Below, piece by piece: positions 27,201 through 42,800 of a stretch of DNA of 64,000 nt; the stretch's first letter is position 1; the number at the start of each line of letters is the position of its first letter. A program made the translations under genes and the position numbers. The stretch spans positions 62,001 through 126,000 of the forward strand of contig NW_026515455.1 of assembly GCF_014898815.1 (NCBI RefSeq), in the 5' to 3' direction. This DNA comes from Panonychus citri (Eukaryota > Arthropoda > Arachnida > Trombidiformes > Tetranychidae). The notes beneath the pieces are model-generated. The model had not been told where the DNA came from, ran no database searches, and saw only the letters and a program-made list of their open reading frames with translations.

Positions 27201-28286
27201 TCTCTCTCTTCATGGTGATGAAAATGATCATTTCTTTTTGTGAATCTTAACCCATTAGGTTTCTTAGCATAGACAAACTTGAGGACGAGTAACATTCATA
27301 CAGGGTTATTCAGCTTCATCGAAGTTTTTTTCGAAAATATTCTTTTCTGAAATGACCTTCATGACAAACACGTTCATCGATAATCTCAATGACCTTAACC
27401 ATTTGAATACAAGACGATCACAACTGTGTATCACTCAAATACCATTTTTGTTTTTGGAACTCATAGTTACCGAGAGAATTGAAAAAACCTGGCCCTGTAT
27501 AATAATCGAAAAACATATAAATCTATCATTTGACCTGAATCAGAATCTCGGTGCTGAACAGGGAATGAATAATAATGAATAGAGTAGAGAGATATAGTTG
27601 ATGATAAAAAGAATCATTTGAAAGGAAATAATTTGAAGATTGATTGTGGGCACATTATATGTTCGGGATTTGATTGAGTAAGATCACGATGTTTCATCTT
27701 CATTTTCATCATCATAAACTATCATCATTATTTTATATCATCACTTCATCTTTTTAGTTTTATTCACAATTCGATTGAAGAAATAGCAATGAATTATTAG
27801 ATTGAAACCCATAATTAGAGTAAAATGTAATAACAATTCAACTGTTTCTCTATATTTATATCATTTTCTTATACTTGGATGAAGACGAAGATAAAAGGAT
27901 CGTTTTATCATCTTGTCTTTTTCTCTATTTCTTCACGCAATCCTCCTTACACCCAATTCTGTACTTTTGCCATGATTATGAAGATAAAAGCAAAGAGTAG
28001 ACAGAGATATATGTTAACCCATTGTCATTAAAAGTAATATTATAAATATCTATTGTTTCCTTGGATTTAAACAAAGAATGATATTAGATGATTATGAGAA
28101 TGATGAAGATGAGAAAAAGAGGAAACGGAAGTGAGCCTCCGAGGGACGAAAAAAATGAATGAGTGAATGAAAGACAATGAATGATGAGTAAGACGATAAA
28201 AAGAAAACAAAAAGAGAGTAGAGCAAGTGAGAATAAAGATAACTGAAAGATGAAGAGGAAAAAGAAGACGTTCATGATGATCAATG

Positions 28287-28349
<63 letters not shown>

Positions 28350-31300
28350 TTTATCATCTTGAGCAGACAGACGAGGAGAAGAGAGAAAGAGAAAGAGAAA
28401 TAGTATGTGGATTGCTTATTTAATGGCTCAAGAGATGATCGACTGGAGATGAGGATGCGAAAGTAAGAACCTCTTCCCCAATAGTCTGAATCTCTCCTTG
28501 TCCCATGCAATGAATAACTTACAAGAAGATAATGACAAGACGAAAACTGTTGACCTAACAAGTTTTTCTTTTCTCAATACAAAGGCTTGTTTTTCATTAG
28601 ATTTTGTGGTTCATAAACAAAAGACAATGTTATGGTTACAGCATCTTTTCATTTTCCTCTTATCCTCTCTTTTGCTTCATCATCCATCTTCTCATCATGC
28701 TCCTTCTTCATCTTCTCATTTTCATCTTCACATACGAGCTTGTGTCAAGTTTACATAACATTTACAATACTGATCCAAATCTTATCCGAGTCTCTTTATC
28801 CTTGGTATTTTTTAAACGGGGTGTTTACAGAGGTTTCTTCAGAATTTATCGTTTTAGTTTAGAAAACGTTAAATTCTGAACTCAGAATGATAATCTCATT
28901 CTTCACTGAATTTCTCAGAAATTAATGAAATGACCTTGATAAAGTCAAAACTTAGAGAACTTTGATTCTGATAAATCCACGGTCAAATTTGACCTTTAAA
29001 AGACATTTATTTCTTGTGATATTCAGTGAAATAGTCACAATGAATAAGGTGAGTTGTTAGATCGATTGTTAGTAGTTTTAATAATATCATATGGGTTTAT
29101 TATGATATTGAATGTTCATGTTATCATGATAATTTCATCTTCATCAGGTTTTCCCTTGAATAAGTTCTGGATGATACTTAGTAAGAAAAATACTGAGCCT
29201 TTTTTATAAACTTACTTGTTATCATCTCAACAACTTTTACTTTTTTGTTGTTTTCTTGCTAATCTTAACATGATATTCAATGAATGAGTTGCTCCAACAT
29301 CTTCCAGTTGATGAGAAACAGTTTGATGATGAAGATAATTGTAATAACATAGAAGATTAAAAGGAAAAGGATGATGAGCTCTTAATCATTGACATTATAA
29401 TGAGACCTTTTCATTTAATTGAGAATTGAAACTCATGTAATCTTGTGATTATCATCTTACTAATCATCATGATTAAGTTGACTGCTGATTATTGACAATT
29501 GAATGTTAACCTTAGTTTCATTGAGGTTCAATTGAAATTTGTATGAGTCAATTTATACTTCAACTGATTAACTTTTATTCATTGGAATTGCAATTGATAA
29601 ATGAGCTTCAATCTTGAAAAAGAAAAAAAGTTTCAAAGAAGTGAAAAAAGTTCAGACAGCTCTGAGTTTAAATCAATGAGTTGCTTTTTTCAATCCATAG
29701 TTCATCAGATAAAGTAGTTACTGAGTATTTTCACTTATCCTTTCACAAGAAGATTACCTTTTGATCTTGAAATTAATCTTAAAACTTGAACAATCATGAA
29801 AAGTATATGAGGCAAAGAAAAGATTTGAACTTTTCTGAGTTTCTATTTCATCATGTTCATCATCGTCCATGGTAAACCAGGTATGCTGGTTATCGTTGCT
29901 GTCCAGTCACAAGATGAATCGAGGAATCGGATTGGAAGATTAACAATCATGAGCTACTCTGTTCTCTTTCCTGGGAACAAAAGGTTTCCTGAACTCATCA
30001 ATATTAAGGCGAAAACCCTTAACAGTTTAATAGTAAACTTGAAACCTCATGATACATGTTTACACCCGATTCTTGTTATCATGTTGATAAATTATCTTAC
30101 AGACTGAAACTTCCTGATAACTGATAACATCTCTAAATTTACAGTAACTTGGGTATTAGAACTTTTCAACTGTTGACCGTGAACAAGTTTCACCAGAATT
30201 CATTTGAAGTTCCATGTTAATTAATCTTTCATCTTGAGACTGTCTGTTAACATGTAAACCCAATTGTGAATTTAGATTGTATTTCGAACTCGAATAGTCC
30301 TGTTCATCTAGTGTAATAATCCTCATTAAATTTATCGAGCTGTCGGATCATTTGGTTGACATTGATATTCTAATCAAATTTTTATTCTTATTTGGTTGAT
30401 CTGATCAGGAAATTGATTTAGCTCCATGGATCTGGGATGCATTGGAACGATCAACGATTCGAGAAGCTTACCAAAGAAGATTAATTCGATTACAGGAAGC
30501 AAAAGGTGATGATGTTTTGAATACTCGTTACACTATCGATTCACCGGAAGAGAAAGACTACGAAGACGATTTGGAGAAAAAGATGGCATCAGAAGATGAT
30601 TCAGTTCCTTTGAGAACGGCAAGAGAAACGGAGCCAAATAGCAAGAGTGTCGATGGAACAGAGGAAGTCAAAGCAAATGGAGGTGAAGAGCAAGTGAATA
30701 ATTCTGAAGGCACAATTAATGGGAAACCGAACATTGAACCGAAAAAAGAAAAGTTTAAGCCTCGGGTAAATTGATACTCTTTTTTCCATGTGACACTTTT
30801 TCCTCTTCATTTTTACTCCTTTTTTACGATAATAACATTTTTATTCTCTTTGTATTCGAAAACTTGACTCAGGTTCCATTCGATCTGATGACAACAATTG
30901 CAATTCCAGTCTTAAATCGTAGGAACTCAACAGTAAGTCTCAATGGACATGATAAACAAAACACCAAAATATAACGATAAAATTTACTCTTTCGAGAACT
31001 TGAAACTTTTTTTCAATAAGAAGATGATAAAGTCGTTTATCCTTTTCTTTATTCTTCCCCTGCAGCAAGAGGATGAAGATGATGATGAAGAAAAAAAGGA
31101 AAAGATTTCATGATAAGAACTCCATTGAAGTTAAACTTTATTCATCAAAGTGTATAAATATAATAATAATAGAATTTCAATTGTTCGAACTTGAAAAGAA
31201 CTCGATTTAACTGATAGAATAACGAGAGAAAAAATCAAAATCGAAAATTATTATTTCCTTATTAAACCGGAAACTGCCTAAAGAGATTCGAAAGAATTTA

Positions 31301-33835
31301 AAATTTCTGGATCGACTTTTAATCGTTATTTCATTTGTCCAAATTGTAGATGTAAATTTCCCCCTTTCAGAACTCTGAACAGATTATCGATCTCGATTTT
31401 ATATCTATTAAATTAATTATAATCTGCTTCACATTTTTCGTTACTGTCATTCAACATTTGATATAATTCACAATGTAAACATGATTTATTATTAATTTTT
31501 GTTCAATCAGTTTCATTTATGTAAATATCAAGTTAATTGTTTGTTTACTTAACTAATATATTTATGGATAAAGTGATTAAATAACCCAATTTGAGCAATC
31601 AAAATGATAGTATTTCAATATCATAGCTGATAATTAAATTTAACTTGATCATTTTTCATCAAGGTATTAGCAACACTTAGGGACCAGTATGTTGTAAGAA
31701 ATTAGGTTGAAATAATATTAATACTTGAGTTTTAATGGTAAATATAAATAATACAGAGATTAGTCATGTTGATAACTTGAAGTTTATTCAAAATCAGATT
31801 AATCGTTTCATTTTCAAATTTTATTAATTAGTAAGCTATTTTTTACTTATCAATTGGTCATTGATATGGATCATGATTTCATCAATTATCAAGAATAATG
31901 AATCTCTGTCAGATGATAATAACTATTATTAGGGTTATGATGAATGCTTGAAATGTAATATGATTATCATGTTGATATCGTTAGTTAAACAATCCAAGAT
32001 TAATCGAAACTCTGATCATGATGAAATGATTGGTGAAAGTAATGATAGTAATAAATGAATTCTGACAATCAACCTTTTTTCAGTAGTTTTTTGTCAACAC
32101 ATGAAATATGATTAAATGTTGACCGGAAGTAAAAACCTCTTCAACTTCCTATTGAGTGAAATAATTTCTCAACCAATGGTCCACTAATATCGGGTGTCAA
32201 TAAACCCTCCACTCGATTCATTCAACCAGAATTTCTTCATGGGGCTTTTCACAAACTCATGATGGATCCCATGTAAGCTTATCTTTATCGATTAGTTTCC
32301 AGAAACTTAAGCTCGATACTTGATTAGACAGAAAATTCAAGTCACTCAATCGATTCATGAGATTAATCAAATTTATCATTTGTTGTGGTTATACAGCATC
32401 TTTTTATTTACTTTAATTATTTATAAATTTCGTTAGCGAAGATATAAAACCGATCTACTCAGAATCAGAACAAAGTTCTTATAAAAGTTAAAAATGGAAC
32501 AAAATTGAAAGAATATGAAATTGTCTTAATAATAATAATGTTTTTATTTTGTTTTCCTTTTTTCTTTTCATGCAATGTTATTGAGAATCTTATTCTTGTC
32601 ATCTTCATATCATCATCATCATTGGAATGATCTTCAATCTTCTTTATCTTCATTCATCTTTTGTTCTTTTTTTCAAAAATTTCAGTAACATTCATTTTCG
32701 GTATGAATAATTTGTATAGTTTTGGTTAGAATTGAATAAAAAAGATGTTGTCTCGAGCATCTCTGTCATGATGATCACTGAAGAGGATAAAGATAATGAT
32801 CATCATGATGAACATAATCTAGACAATAAGAAAGGATTGAACATTTTAAGATAAAAAGTCACTCAAGTTCACCGCCCCTTAGAAAATAACATTACCCTCT
32901 ATACATTTTAATTCCTCAGAAGTTCAGTTATCGTCATCATGAACATGATCATTTTCAACGATAACATTGAATTAATACAACTTTATTTATCTTCATGATC
33001 CATGATATTTTCTAATAATATATATCAGTAACAACGTGATTTAAATTTGAGCAATTTACCCTCAGGCTATTTGATTTGATCATTTATCAATTTTTTTCTT
33101 ACTTCGATGGTAAATAACTTCAATGAGATGAGTGAAAAAGTTTCCAATGAAATGTTATTTTTATTCATATTAATAGGTTTTAATTGTAACAAATGATTAA
33201 AAGATAATCGGATTAACCTTATTCAATAATAACATCGTTATAATAAGTATCAGGTTAATACCTTGAACCCACTGATGTATTCAGGTTCAATCTACTCCCA
33301 CAAGGAGAAGTTAATGATTTTAATTACAATTTAAACCAACGATGATTGACTAGTTAATTGTTTGTTTAATTTTCTTCTTTTTCTGTCTCAAGCTTTTAGG
33401 TGTTGCTGGTGTTGATGTTCCGCTAAATGAAATAATCAAATTGATTCCAAGTTATAAGGTAAATTGAAAAGGAATCAATTTTCACAACAATTAACATAAC
33501 CAAATTAATTAATGTTCTCGATAATTCAGATTGGTGTAAATGGTTATTCGTTCAGTATCAATAACAATGGTTTCGTTCTTTATCATCCAGACCTTCGCAC
33601 TCTGGTAAGTAAATACTCTGATGAATTATCAGAATTGATGAAATTTTGCCAATCAGGGGAACAAAAAAATTCTCATTTATTACTAAAATCTGATCGAAGT
33701 TTACGCATTTTCCTTGTTATCGTAGTAACCTTAGTAACCCCTGCAGAGACAAAACTCTCAACAAGGAACAGTAAACAGAATCTAAACTAAACAGCACCAG
33801 AGGTTTAGATGACTAAATCTGCTCAATTCTTCTCT

Positions 33836-33877
<42 letters not shown>

Positions 33878-36800
33878 AGTTCATTCATAACTAGATAATG
33901 TTATTCCAACCTCAGTAAATCCACAACCAGAACTTTGAATATCACAGTCAATCCCTTGACTGTTATACATATCGATATTTTTTGCTTCTTCTTCATTACT
34001 CGCAATTGAATCAGAGTTGCAAATCTATGAAGCAGATAATCTTGAAACTCAACTTGTTTTATGAAACAAAAAACATTCATCATCTTCGAAATAGTAAATC
34101 TGAAATTCAGGGAATGGAATGAAAAATAATATAAATTTTCAGAAATGCAATAAACTTTTTTCTTTCCAAAAGCTTGTTCTCAATTACAAACCTCCAATTT
34201 AAGTTGCCAGTATTAAGATGATGAATACTTGCATGATTGAGATAATGGTGATGAAAAAAAATTGAAAAGTTTCAGAAAAATTCTCCCAACATGAAAGTTC
34301 ATCACATGTAAACGATTAATGCATTGATGAATTTTATCAATAGTGTTTGTGATTTGACCTGATAAATAGATAAAATTTGGTTATAATAAATGTTTTTTTT
34401 CTCCCTTTCCACTAAACACCATTATTTTCATGTTCTGAGAATTCCTATACTATCAATAGTAAAAATAATCTGAAACCATCAGAACTTTTTCTGAGTAACA
34501 AAACGAAAAAAACTAAAACTCTGAATATTTACTGGCTCCCTTCTTCCCAAAGAATAAGGGTATTAAATTTCATGTATTCTCTTCATAATCAATTCATAAA
34601 CTGCTTAAGTATAGAATCGAACAAATTGAATAGCATAATCAACAAAGAAAAATGAGTTTTCTTCAACGATTATTTTTGATCATCATTATCATTATTGTTC
34701 ATCATTAGAACTTTTTTGCTCATTTTCTCCTCATCAATGTTTTTCTGATTCAATTACATTCATCCATTTATCATTGTAGCCATTGAACAGATCGAAGGTA
34801 TTTTTTGTTCGCCATGAATATCAGATTAATGCTCAGATCTTACAGGATAATTAAGCTAACTTTTCTGTAAAAAGTCATCACAAGTTATCGATTTAGTCTA
34901 AGTGCAATATCAACACTGTTTGTTATGTTATCAAGCCGTAACTTCACTAGTAGGCCTAGAAAAATTTATAGTTTACAAAAAATCGTCAAAGTGGTTTCTT
35001 CGAAGAATAACCTTCATGACCTTGACCTTTAAATATGCCATAAGTTTCTACGTAATTGCAAAAAGACGTACATACAAATTAGCTGAATCGCCCTGTAGTA
35101 TCAAAAATTGTTAACATTGATATTCAGTCTTATGAATGTTATTTTCGAGCTGATTTCTTGTATCATTTTTTGTTATTCTATTAATAACTCTTGGATAATT
35201 TGAATTCATCTGAATTATTATTATCGCCTTTTAATAGTTATTATGATTCGATGTATCGGATTTCAAAGATTTCATTTCTTATACAATTCGATATCATGTT
35301 TTCACTATCATCTTTTAATGATTATTGAATCAATATTCTTTATCCTTTCAATTCTGCAATACCTGTAATATTATCCGACTCTAAATTGGCTCACCATTGG
35401 GATGATAAAGCTTGAAATTCTGTCCAGATTCATTAATCTAATTCTGTCTCTTCACGATGATCCTCGTGATTACAAAATCTTCATCTTATCGTTTAGGAAT
35501 CATTCTCACGTAGTTTCATCGTCATTATCAGGAAATGAGATACTACTCTGAGATGATTTTGATGGTAAAAGATTATCTGAACCATCCAAGTCTCATTATT
35601 GTTTCAATCCTCGGCCAGGATAATTACCATTACAGTAATGTACTAGTATTAGGAGAAACATAAAGTGGCAATCACTTAATTGCTTTCATCAGCTAATCCA
35701 ATTTTTAATTGAATTGAGTTTTAAATAATAACTCATGATTTTAGATTCTCAGAATAATTTCATTAGGCTTATCATTTAGCAAGAGATTTGAAACAATTAA
35801 AACTCTATCATCAGTTGATTTTGTTTTCTGTTCACAATAAACTCAAAATCTTCAAAATAATTAGTCTATATTAATAACCCCTACAATCAACTAATGTACT
35901 CACAAACAGTTAATCAGTTTCGATAATCTTTGCTCGATAATTGTTGAATTAGTTCAGGTTAATCTAAAACTCATTGAAATTACAGTTTACCTTTTAATTT
36001 GATCAGTGAGCTTCTGTCAATTTACTAAATGGCTCTTATTCTTATAGTATCACAATTAATTAGCAAGGATAATTGTTTGTCTATGGAAATGAAGGAAAAT
36101 CTATTACAACACTTTATATTGATGTCAATTAACTGGATTAAAATTTACAGAATCTAATTGAATAAACTTGAGATAATAATTGAATTGAATGTATCAAACG
36201 ACCCTAATTGCTGTATCTTTATTTGAGTTAATTGAATCAATATCATGATCATTAATAAGTCAACACCCTCAATTCTACTGATTCGTGAACTGAACTTTTC
36301 CTTTATTCAGATAAACATGATTCATTATTGTCTATCTATTAGTATCATGTATCTCGGCAATTTTTTATTCTCATACACCACAAATCAAAATAAATGATTA
36401 TGTAACTTAATTGATTGTATGCTGGATACATGTACTGATTACCTTCTATCTAGTTAATTAACATTAATAATTACCTGAAATGATTTAAACAAGTTTTTTT
36501 GAAATAACTCTTTCATCTTTGGGTATTCAGACCCAGACTCGAGTTAAGAAAAAGTTTTGGTGACACTCAATTGTTATATGTGATTTCAAGAGCATTCCGG
36601 TCATTCTGTAACGAACGATTCTAAAGATTATTCAATTTTACGTTTCTTTTAAGTATTAACAAGAAATGTTGTTATAAATTTCCTATTGTCTTATTCTGAT
36701 AGGTTTTGGTACGAATTTTTTTGATTAAATTGAATCGGATCGAAATCATTTGTTTCAAATCAAAGATATTGATTATTATTTTTCTCTTTCCTTTTGCTCC

Positions 36801-39800
36801 AAACTTTGAATTTATGGTCAAACCAAATGTTCTTCCTACCAAAATAATCATCAAATGACCTCTAAACGTGGCCCGTAGCTAGTGACCTTTATCTTAGTAC
36901 CTTACTAGACCCTAAGCTACAAAAATCTCGAATAGATTGACCAAAAGTCCATCTGATATTTAGTAGAGGAGTGATTCAAAAAACAAACCCGTTTAATTAG
37001 TGTTACCGCCCTGTTTATCAACTTGATAATTAACCACTGAATTTATTGTTTTCTTTCAGTTTCAAAATCTATTAAAGCCCTATTACAGCTCAGTTGATAT
37101 TCTGGAAGTTGAGATTGCTGATAATAAAAAGGAATCCAGGGTAAGTTTCTAATTTCTTGATTACTTTCAGATTCTTGAGATGAACAATACAATATTAACT
37201 TTCTAGTTTAAGCAATAGTTAATTAAGTGATTAAACTTGTTGTTTGTTGAAAATCAACAGACTAAACATTATTCCAATTAAATTGTGATTCTCCATCTTC
37301 AACACTTGACTGGAAATCATTTAAAATCTCATTGCTCTAGTTTTTTCTCTTTTAATTTCAGCAATTTAGTCCTGATTTAATTGAGATGCGGAAAAATATG
37401 ATCTATCGGAAGCCTGATTGTCGAACATTAAAAGTTAAATTGCACGTCGATTCAATGGTGAGTAATGATTCCGATTTATTATTCTGTTGAGGTTTCCGTC
37501 TAAATTGAATTAAGATTTTAGAATCAAGAAAATTTAATAATTAGTTGTGAACATTGTTAATCAAAGCAAAAGTAATTTAATGTAAATCAGATTGTTATTC
37601 AATCATGATTAAACTAATGTAATCTAATCAGTGACTGAATTGGTTTCGGTTCAATTGATTTCGTAGTGAAAAAATTTAGTTTCAACTGATCACATGGGAA
37701 TTCTGAGTATCTGTTAATACACTCATGTTTTTTAACTGAAATTCTGATGAAAAGTTGAGATTATTCAAGATTGATGTGTTATTTTATCAGTTATCACCTT
37801 AATGTTAACATGTCGACATTGTTTTTGTTGAAAAATTCACTCATGTTATCAGAAAGTATCAGAGTTATTGTTAATGGTGATTATTAGTATTGAGTTAATA
37901 ATTATTATTATGTTTGATGCTTCAGAGAACCATGGAAATAATCAAATTCATTGTTCAGTTTATTCATTCATTAAGTGAAGTGAAAAATTTTCGGGCGACT
38001 ATGATCAATAATAATCAATCAAAAATTAACAAAATTAGATTAGTTGAATCGCCAGCAATCAATAAGAAACATCCGATAAGCCTCAGAATCCAAAATGAAC
38101 AGAAATCATTACGTTGTTCAGATTCTTTAGAAAATTGTGAATTAATTCTAAAAGTGTGAAGTTAATGTTATTGTCAGAATGATAAGTTTACCTGAAAGAA
38201 TCAAGATTGGTGATTACAACAACTTTTGAAATTTGAACAATCAGGATGAATGAATCTGATTAACAACTGAATTTTATTGATCAGAATATTTTCCTATTTA
38301 ATAGTCTATCAACAACACCCACATCTCCTTGAATCACCATTTCCAATACATTTACTGAACAATTTTCATGTTCAATCGAACCCTCACCATGATGATTATC
38401 ATTATTTATCGTCATCGAAAATGTGAGAGAAACTGAGTTATCGCGGTTCTTCATGAAATAAATGAAATGAACTGATCTTCAATTTTTTACTTTCCCTGCA
38501 TTTGTCACCGACCCCATTAACTTGGACTATTCAAGTTTCTCATGTGAATTATGATTGTAAAAGTTTCAATCGCATTAATCAAATGGATTTTTGTTCAAAT
38601 AATGAAACTCAATTTTTAATGATTTTCGAGTTAGTACCATTAAGATGACCACCTCATGAAGTGATAAAACTAAATAGTCACAATTAACATGATTTTATTT
38701 CGTCAAAACAAATCAACACAGCTTTCAGTTGATTAATTCTGTTCACACAGATAATGTTGATTTACATTGAAAGTTAATGTTCTGGTGAAATCGACCACAA
38801 TTAATGTAACATTGAAATGATTACCACGAAAAGAATCATAAACTGAATTAATTGTTTGCTCGCTTGCTTTAATTTCAACTCTGGAAATGCAATTAACGAT
38901 CATGTTAATCTTCATAATTAATTGGGATAAGAATAAGATAATTTTGACAAGATGGGATTATAATGTTACTTTGGTAATTAACGTTACATTTGATTCAAAA
39001 CTTTTCATGTCTAACTCATTTTTTGATTCCTGGTTAACTAATTAATATTAATTTACTTTTTTATCAAACGACAATGCCAATCAATTATGATCGTCATCTC
39101 ACTCTAATTATCCTCACAATCTAATTACTATTACATTGGCTAATCAATCATCACATAACCATAACCACTCAATAATAATTACAGTTCACTTACAAGATTA
39201 ATCCTCATCAGATTAATCAAATATGAATGATCATTTTTATTCCCAATCAATTTATTCACCAGAATCTTATTAGTTTAATGTCAACTTAAGTCTTGTTATT
39301 TTTTTAATCTGATCAATATTCAAAAAATGATCCAGTTAATGATTTGCTTTTGTCATCATGCAAATGAACAATTTATCAATAGATGTTGATCATTGATTCA
39401 TTGTAGCAATTTACTTTTCATGGGAAAAAGAGGATTAAACAATCGGAGATTATTGAAATCTCATTGTGTTGCAATTTTCAATTTTCATCTGATTGACAAA
39501 TTGTTACATTGACATGGATTCTAAAACAATTAATCGTTAATCATTAATTTCATCAGTTTGACAACAATACAGATCAATATAACTTGAAGAATTTCGAGTA
39601 AAAAAATCTTCCAATGACCTCTAAATGAGTTCTTCGAGAAATCATCTCAATGACCTTGAAACTTCTAAAAGTTTTTAAAGTTCAATCTTATCTTTACGGT
39701 TTGATTGTCCTTGAGAATAGTTTTGTGAATTATAATTAAAACGAGCGTAAAACCAATTTGAATAGCTCTGTATAATAATAGCTTTTAATTAAACATCATC

Positions 39801-42800
39801 ATCATCATTGATGATGAGCCACAAATTAGATTGACAATAAGTTTATTTGATCATTATAATCAGTTGATTAAGTAATTTGATTACTACATTTTCCATTCTC
39901 TCAGTAATCGCCCTGTCAATGATAAGATTAGTGATCGACTGCCAATTGAGATGAAAAGTCTTATATCATTAAACTATCGTGCAACTTTCAATAAGATTCT
40001 CTAATAGAAATATAAACAGAATTAATATTCACAACTTATTAATATTTTGTTCTTGGCAATTGTCGTGCAATTTATACCATTAATCTATCAATGAATACAA
40101 TGTATTAGAAGAAGATTGAATTAACGATTCACTCACTTGTATTCACAATTCGATAAAATAAAACATGAGAATACAAAATAAACTGAGTAATTGTGATAAT
40201 GATTCAGATAATAATGACTAAGGTGATAAATAGAAGACTAATGTTTAGGATTGATTTTTTTCTTCATTGATTATATGATTTATCTGTAATAATAATGTAA
40301 GAAAAACAAGATAAGAGGATGGAGAGATGATGAAATGGTATCTGATGTGCAATATCCTTATTGTGACTTGAATCTGGTTAACAATTGAAATGATAACTGG
40401 ATTAACGGTTCTGATATTAAAGCTCAATCAGTTCTAACCACGTTCAATCAACATTAAATCAACAATGATCACTGATAATGACAAAGGTTACATTGACTTT
40501 CGGTTTCTTGTTGACATGATAATCATATTATTCTGAAGATGCTCAGTTACTAAATTCCTCAGAACATAATATAATCTCTTGCTTCCTTATCGTTTTCATG
40601 ATATCTTTCCCAAGCTCTGAACATCCTATACATCCCATGAAAGTAATAATAATCAGTAAAATAATGCAAACAAATTATGATAAAATCCTATAGCATTTGC
40701 CTTTGACGAGGTGTAACCATATTAACTATTAAAATAACTTTTTTTGTCAAAAAATCAACTAATCACTTGGACATTGTCGTGTTGAGTTTATTAATAAAAC
40801 TATTAAAACGTTTATTGCATGATCATAAACGATTGGATTAATATGAAATTCACTGTTTTTCAACATCAATTTATCATCTCTTCAGTGTCGATTGTGTCTC
40901 TCCCTCTCAGAGCATTTAATATTCAAGGAATTCAGTAACTCCCATGTAATCCCATCATTGAGATTGTTTTATGTCAATCATTACAATTTTGTTTCTCTCA
41001 CTCCTCAACATCTTGTCAATGGATCAGCTGAATGATGTGTATGATTGTTATTATGATCAATGAGAGAGATCAAGAGTTCGTTGACAGATACATGATTACA
41101 TATTAATTTATAACGTTAACAATTCAGGTTGTCTAGTAATCTTGAATAATAGGAATAATAACCATGATAAATATTGAATGTTCTGTCGTTTTCATTGCAA
41201 TTTTTGACTTTCTGCTTGATCATAAACATGATTGAACCAGATTATGATTTCGACTGAATTTTAAAGTTGATTGAATCAGTCAACGAAAAGTAGGCATTTC
41301 TTTGTCCAAAAGTTTTGTGAAAATAAATTCTAAACTCTGAACGATATATTATGATAGGAATCTATTTGAAAAGTGCTCGAGGATAAGAAAAAATCTGTCA
41401 GTTTAAATAAACATTTGGTCACCTTGATGATCTTATTTATCGGTTAATCTTTTTTCTCTTTCAATTGTTTTCGTACGAAACAAATAGTTTGTTTATCAAA
41501 AAGAAATGAATTCTTTCAACAGGATCATCTTTCCGAATCATTTTGAGAGCTCAGCATGACATTTTCAGAACAATTTCCTAGTCTTATCGGTGATTGTTTT
41601 CTTTCTTCTTTCATTGTCCAGTTTAGATTATCATTTGAAATAATGTTATCTTACTGACCAATAGGATAAATTTTATTTCAAAAGAATTGAATTGAAAGTA
41701 GCTTCATGATTCAAGGAGAATAAATAAAATATTTTATTGTTATTAGTTAGCTGATAAAACTCAGAACAACATAAAAGTAATAGATGAAAAGTGACCATTA
41801 GTTTCAGACTTTTTTCATTGACCTTTCATTAAATTGAAGTTTAGTTTAATCCTGAGAATCTTTTCAGATCATTTTGTTTATCCTTCACATCAAAACATCG
41901 TAATCGCAATTATTGATTATCAATTTATTGCTTATGAATTTTTTTCATTTGGCTTCAGATTTCCTCAGGAAATCAATGAAATTTTATTTAAGGATCTTTG
42001 CTCGATCATTATTTTCATCATCAACTTAATCAATAGTTTGATTAGATTTTTACTTCAATGTATCATGTTTAACATGGTTTAAATTGTTCTGATATTTACA
42101 GTCTTAGTACAAATAGAATTGATTCTGTTAAATAGATTGAAATTAATGTTGACTTTTCTTGATTCTCAAATAATCTAAGATGCTCGGTATTCTCATTTTA
42201 TCATGAATTGAGCCGCTATGGCAATTTCACTGGATATCTCAAATGTGTCAGACTTTATTAGTGAGCTGAGCATGAATTTCAAGGTCATTGCGATCGTTCC
42301 CTGAAGATCACGTTTAGATGTCATCGAGAGATATCTGTACAGGGACTTTTTAGCCGGTATTTAATAATATCCCAAACAAAGCTATGTAAAAGTCAAACAC
42401 GATCAGTGGCTTAATCAGAACTGAAGGAGCTTCAAGTCCGAATCTCATTTCTCTAAAGAGTTAGTTTAGAGGTCATCTGAAGGTTTTTGAGAAGAAAGAT
42501 CTGAAATCACTTATGAGTTTTAAAAGAAACGCCCTGTATAATAGATTATTACTCAGATGAAGTGATTATTAAAGTTCCATTCATTATTTATTTTATTTAG
42601 AAACGAGGGATGACAAGATTAAATAAATTCTGCTGGACTGCAATCAATGACACACCCTTTACAACGGCTATTGTTTTACCAGAGACTTATGGCCTCAGTA
42701 CAATAAAAGGCCAATTGGATGCAACCAGTTATCCCGATTATAGTAAATACTTCACTTCCAATGATTGGTATGTCCACCCTGATTGGGTTTATTGTTATGT

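Noticed and set aside
28067..28561. 164-codon minus-strand ORF
   Set aside because: It crosses the TC microsatellite and reads Arg-Glu repeats plus Phe/Ser-rich low complexity; it lies in an intron.
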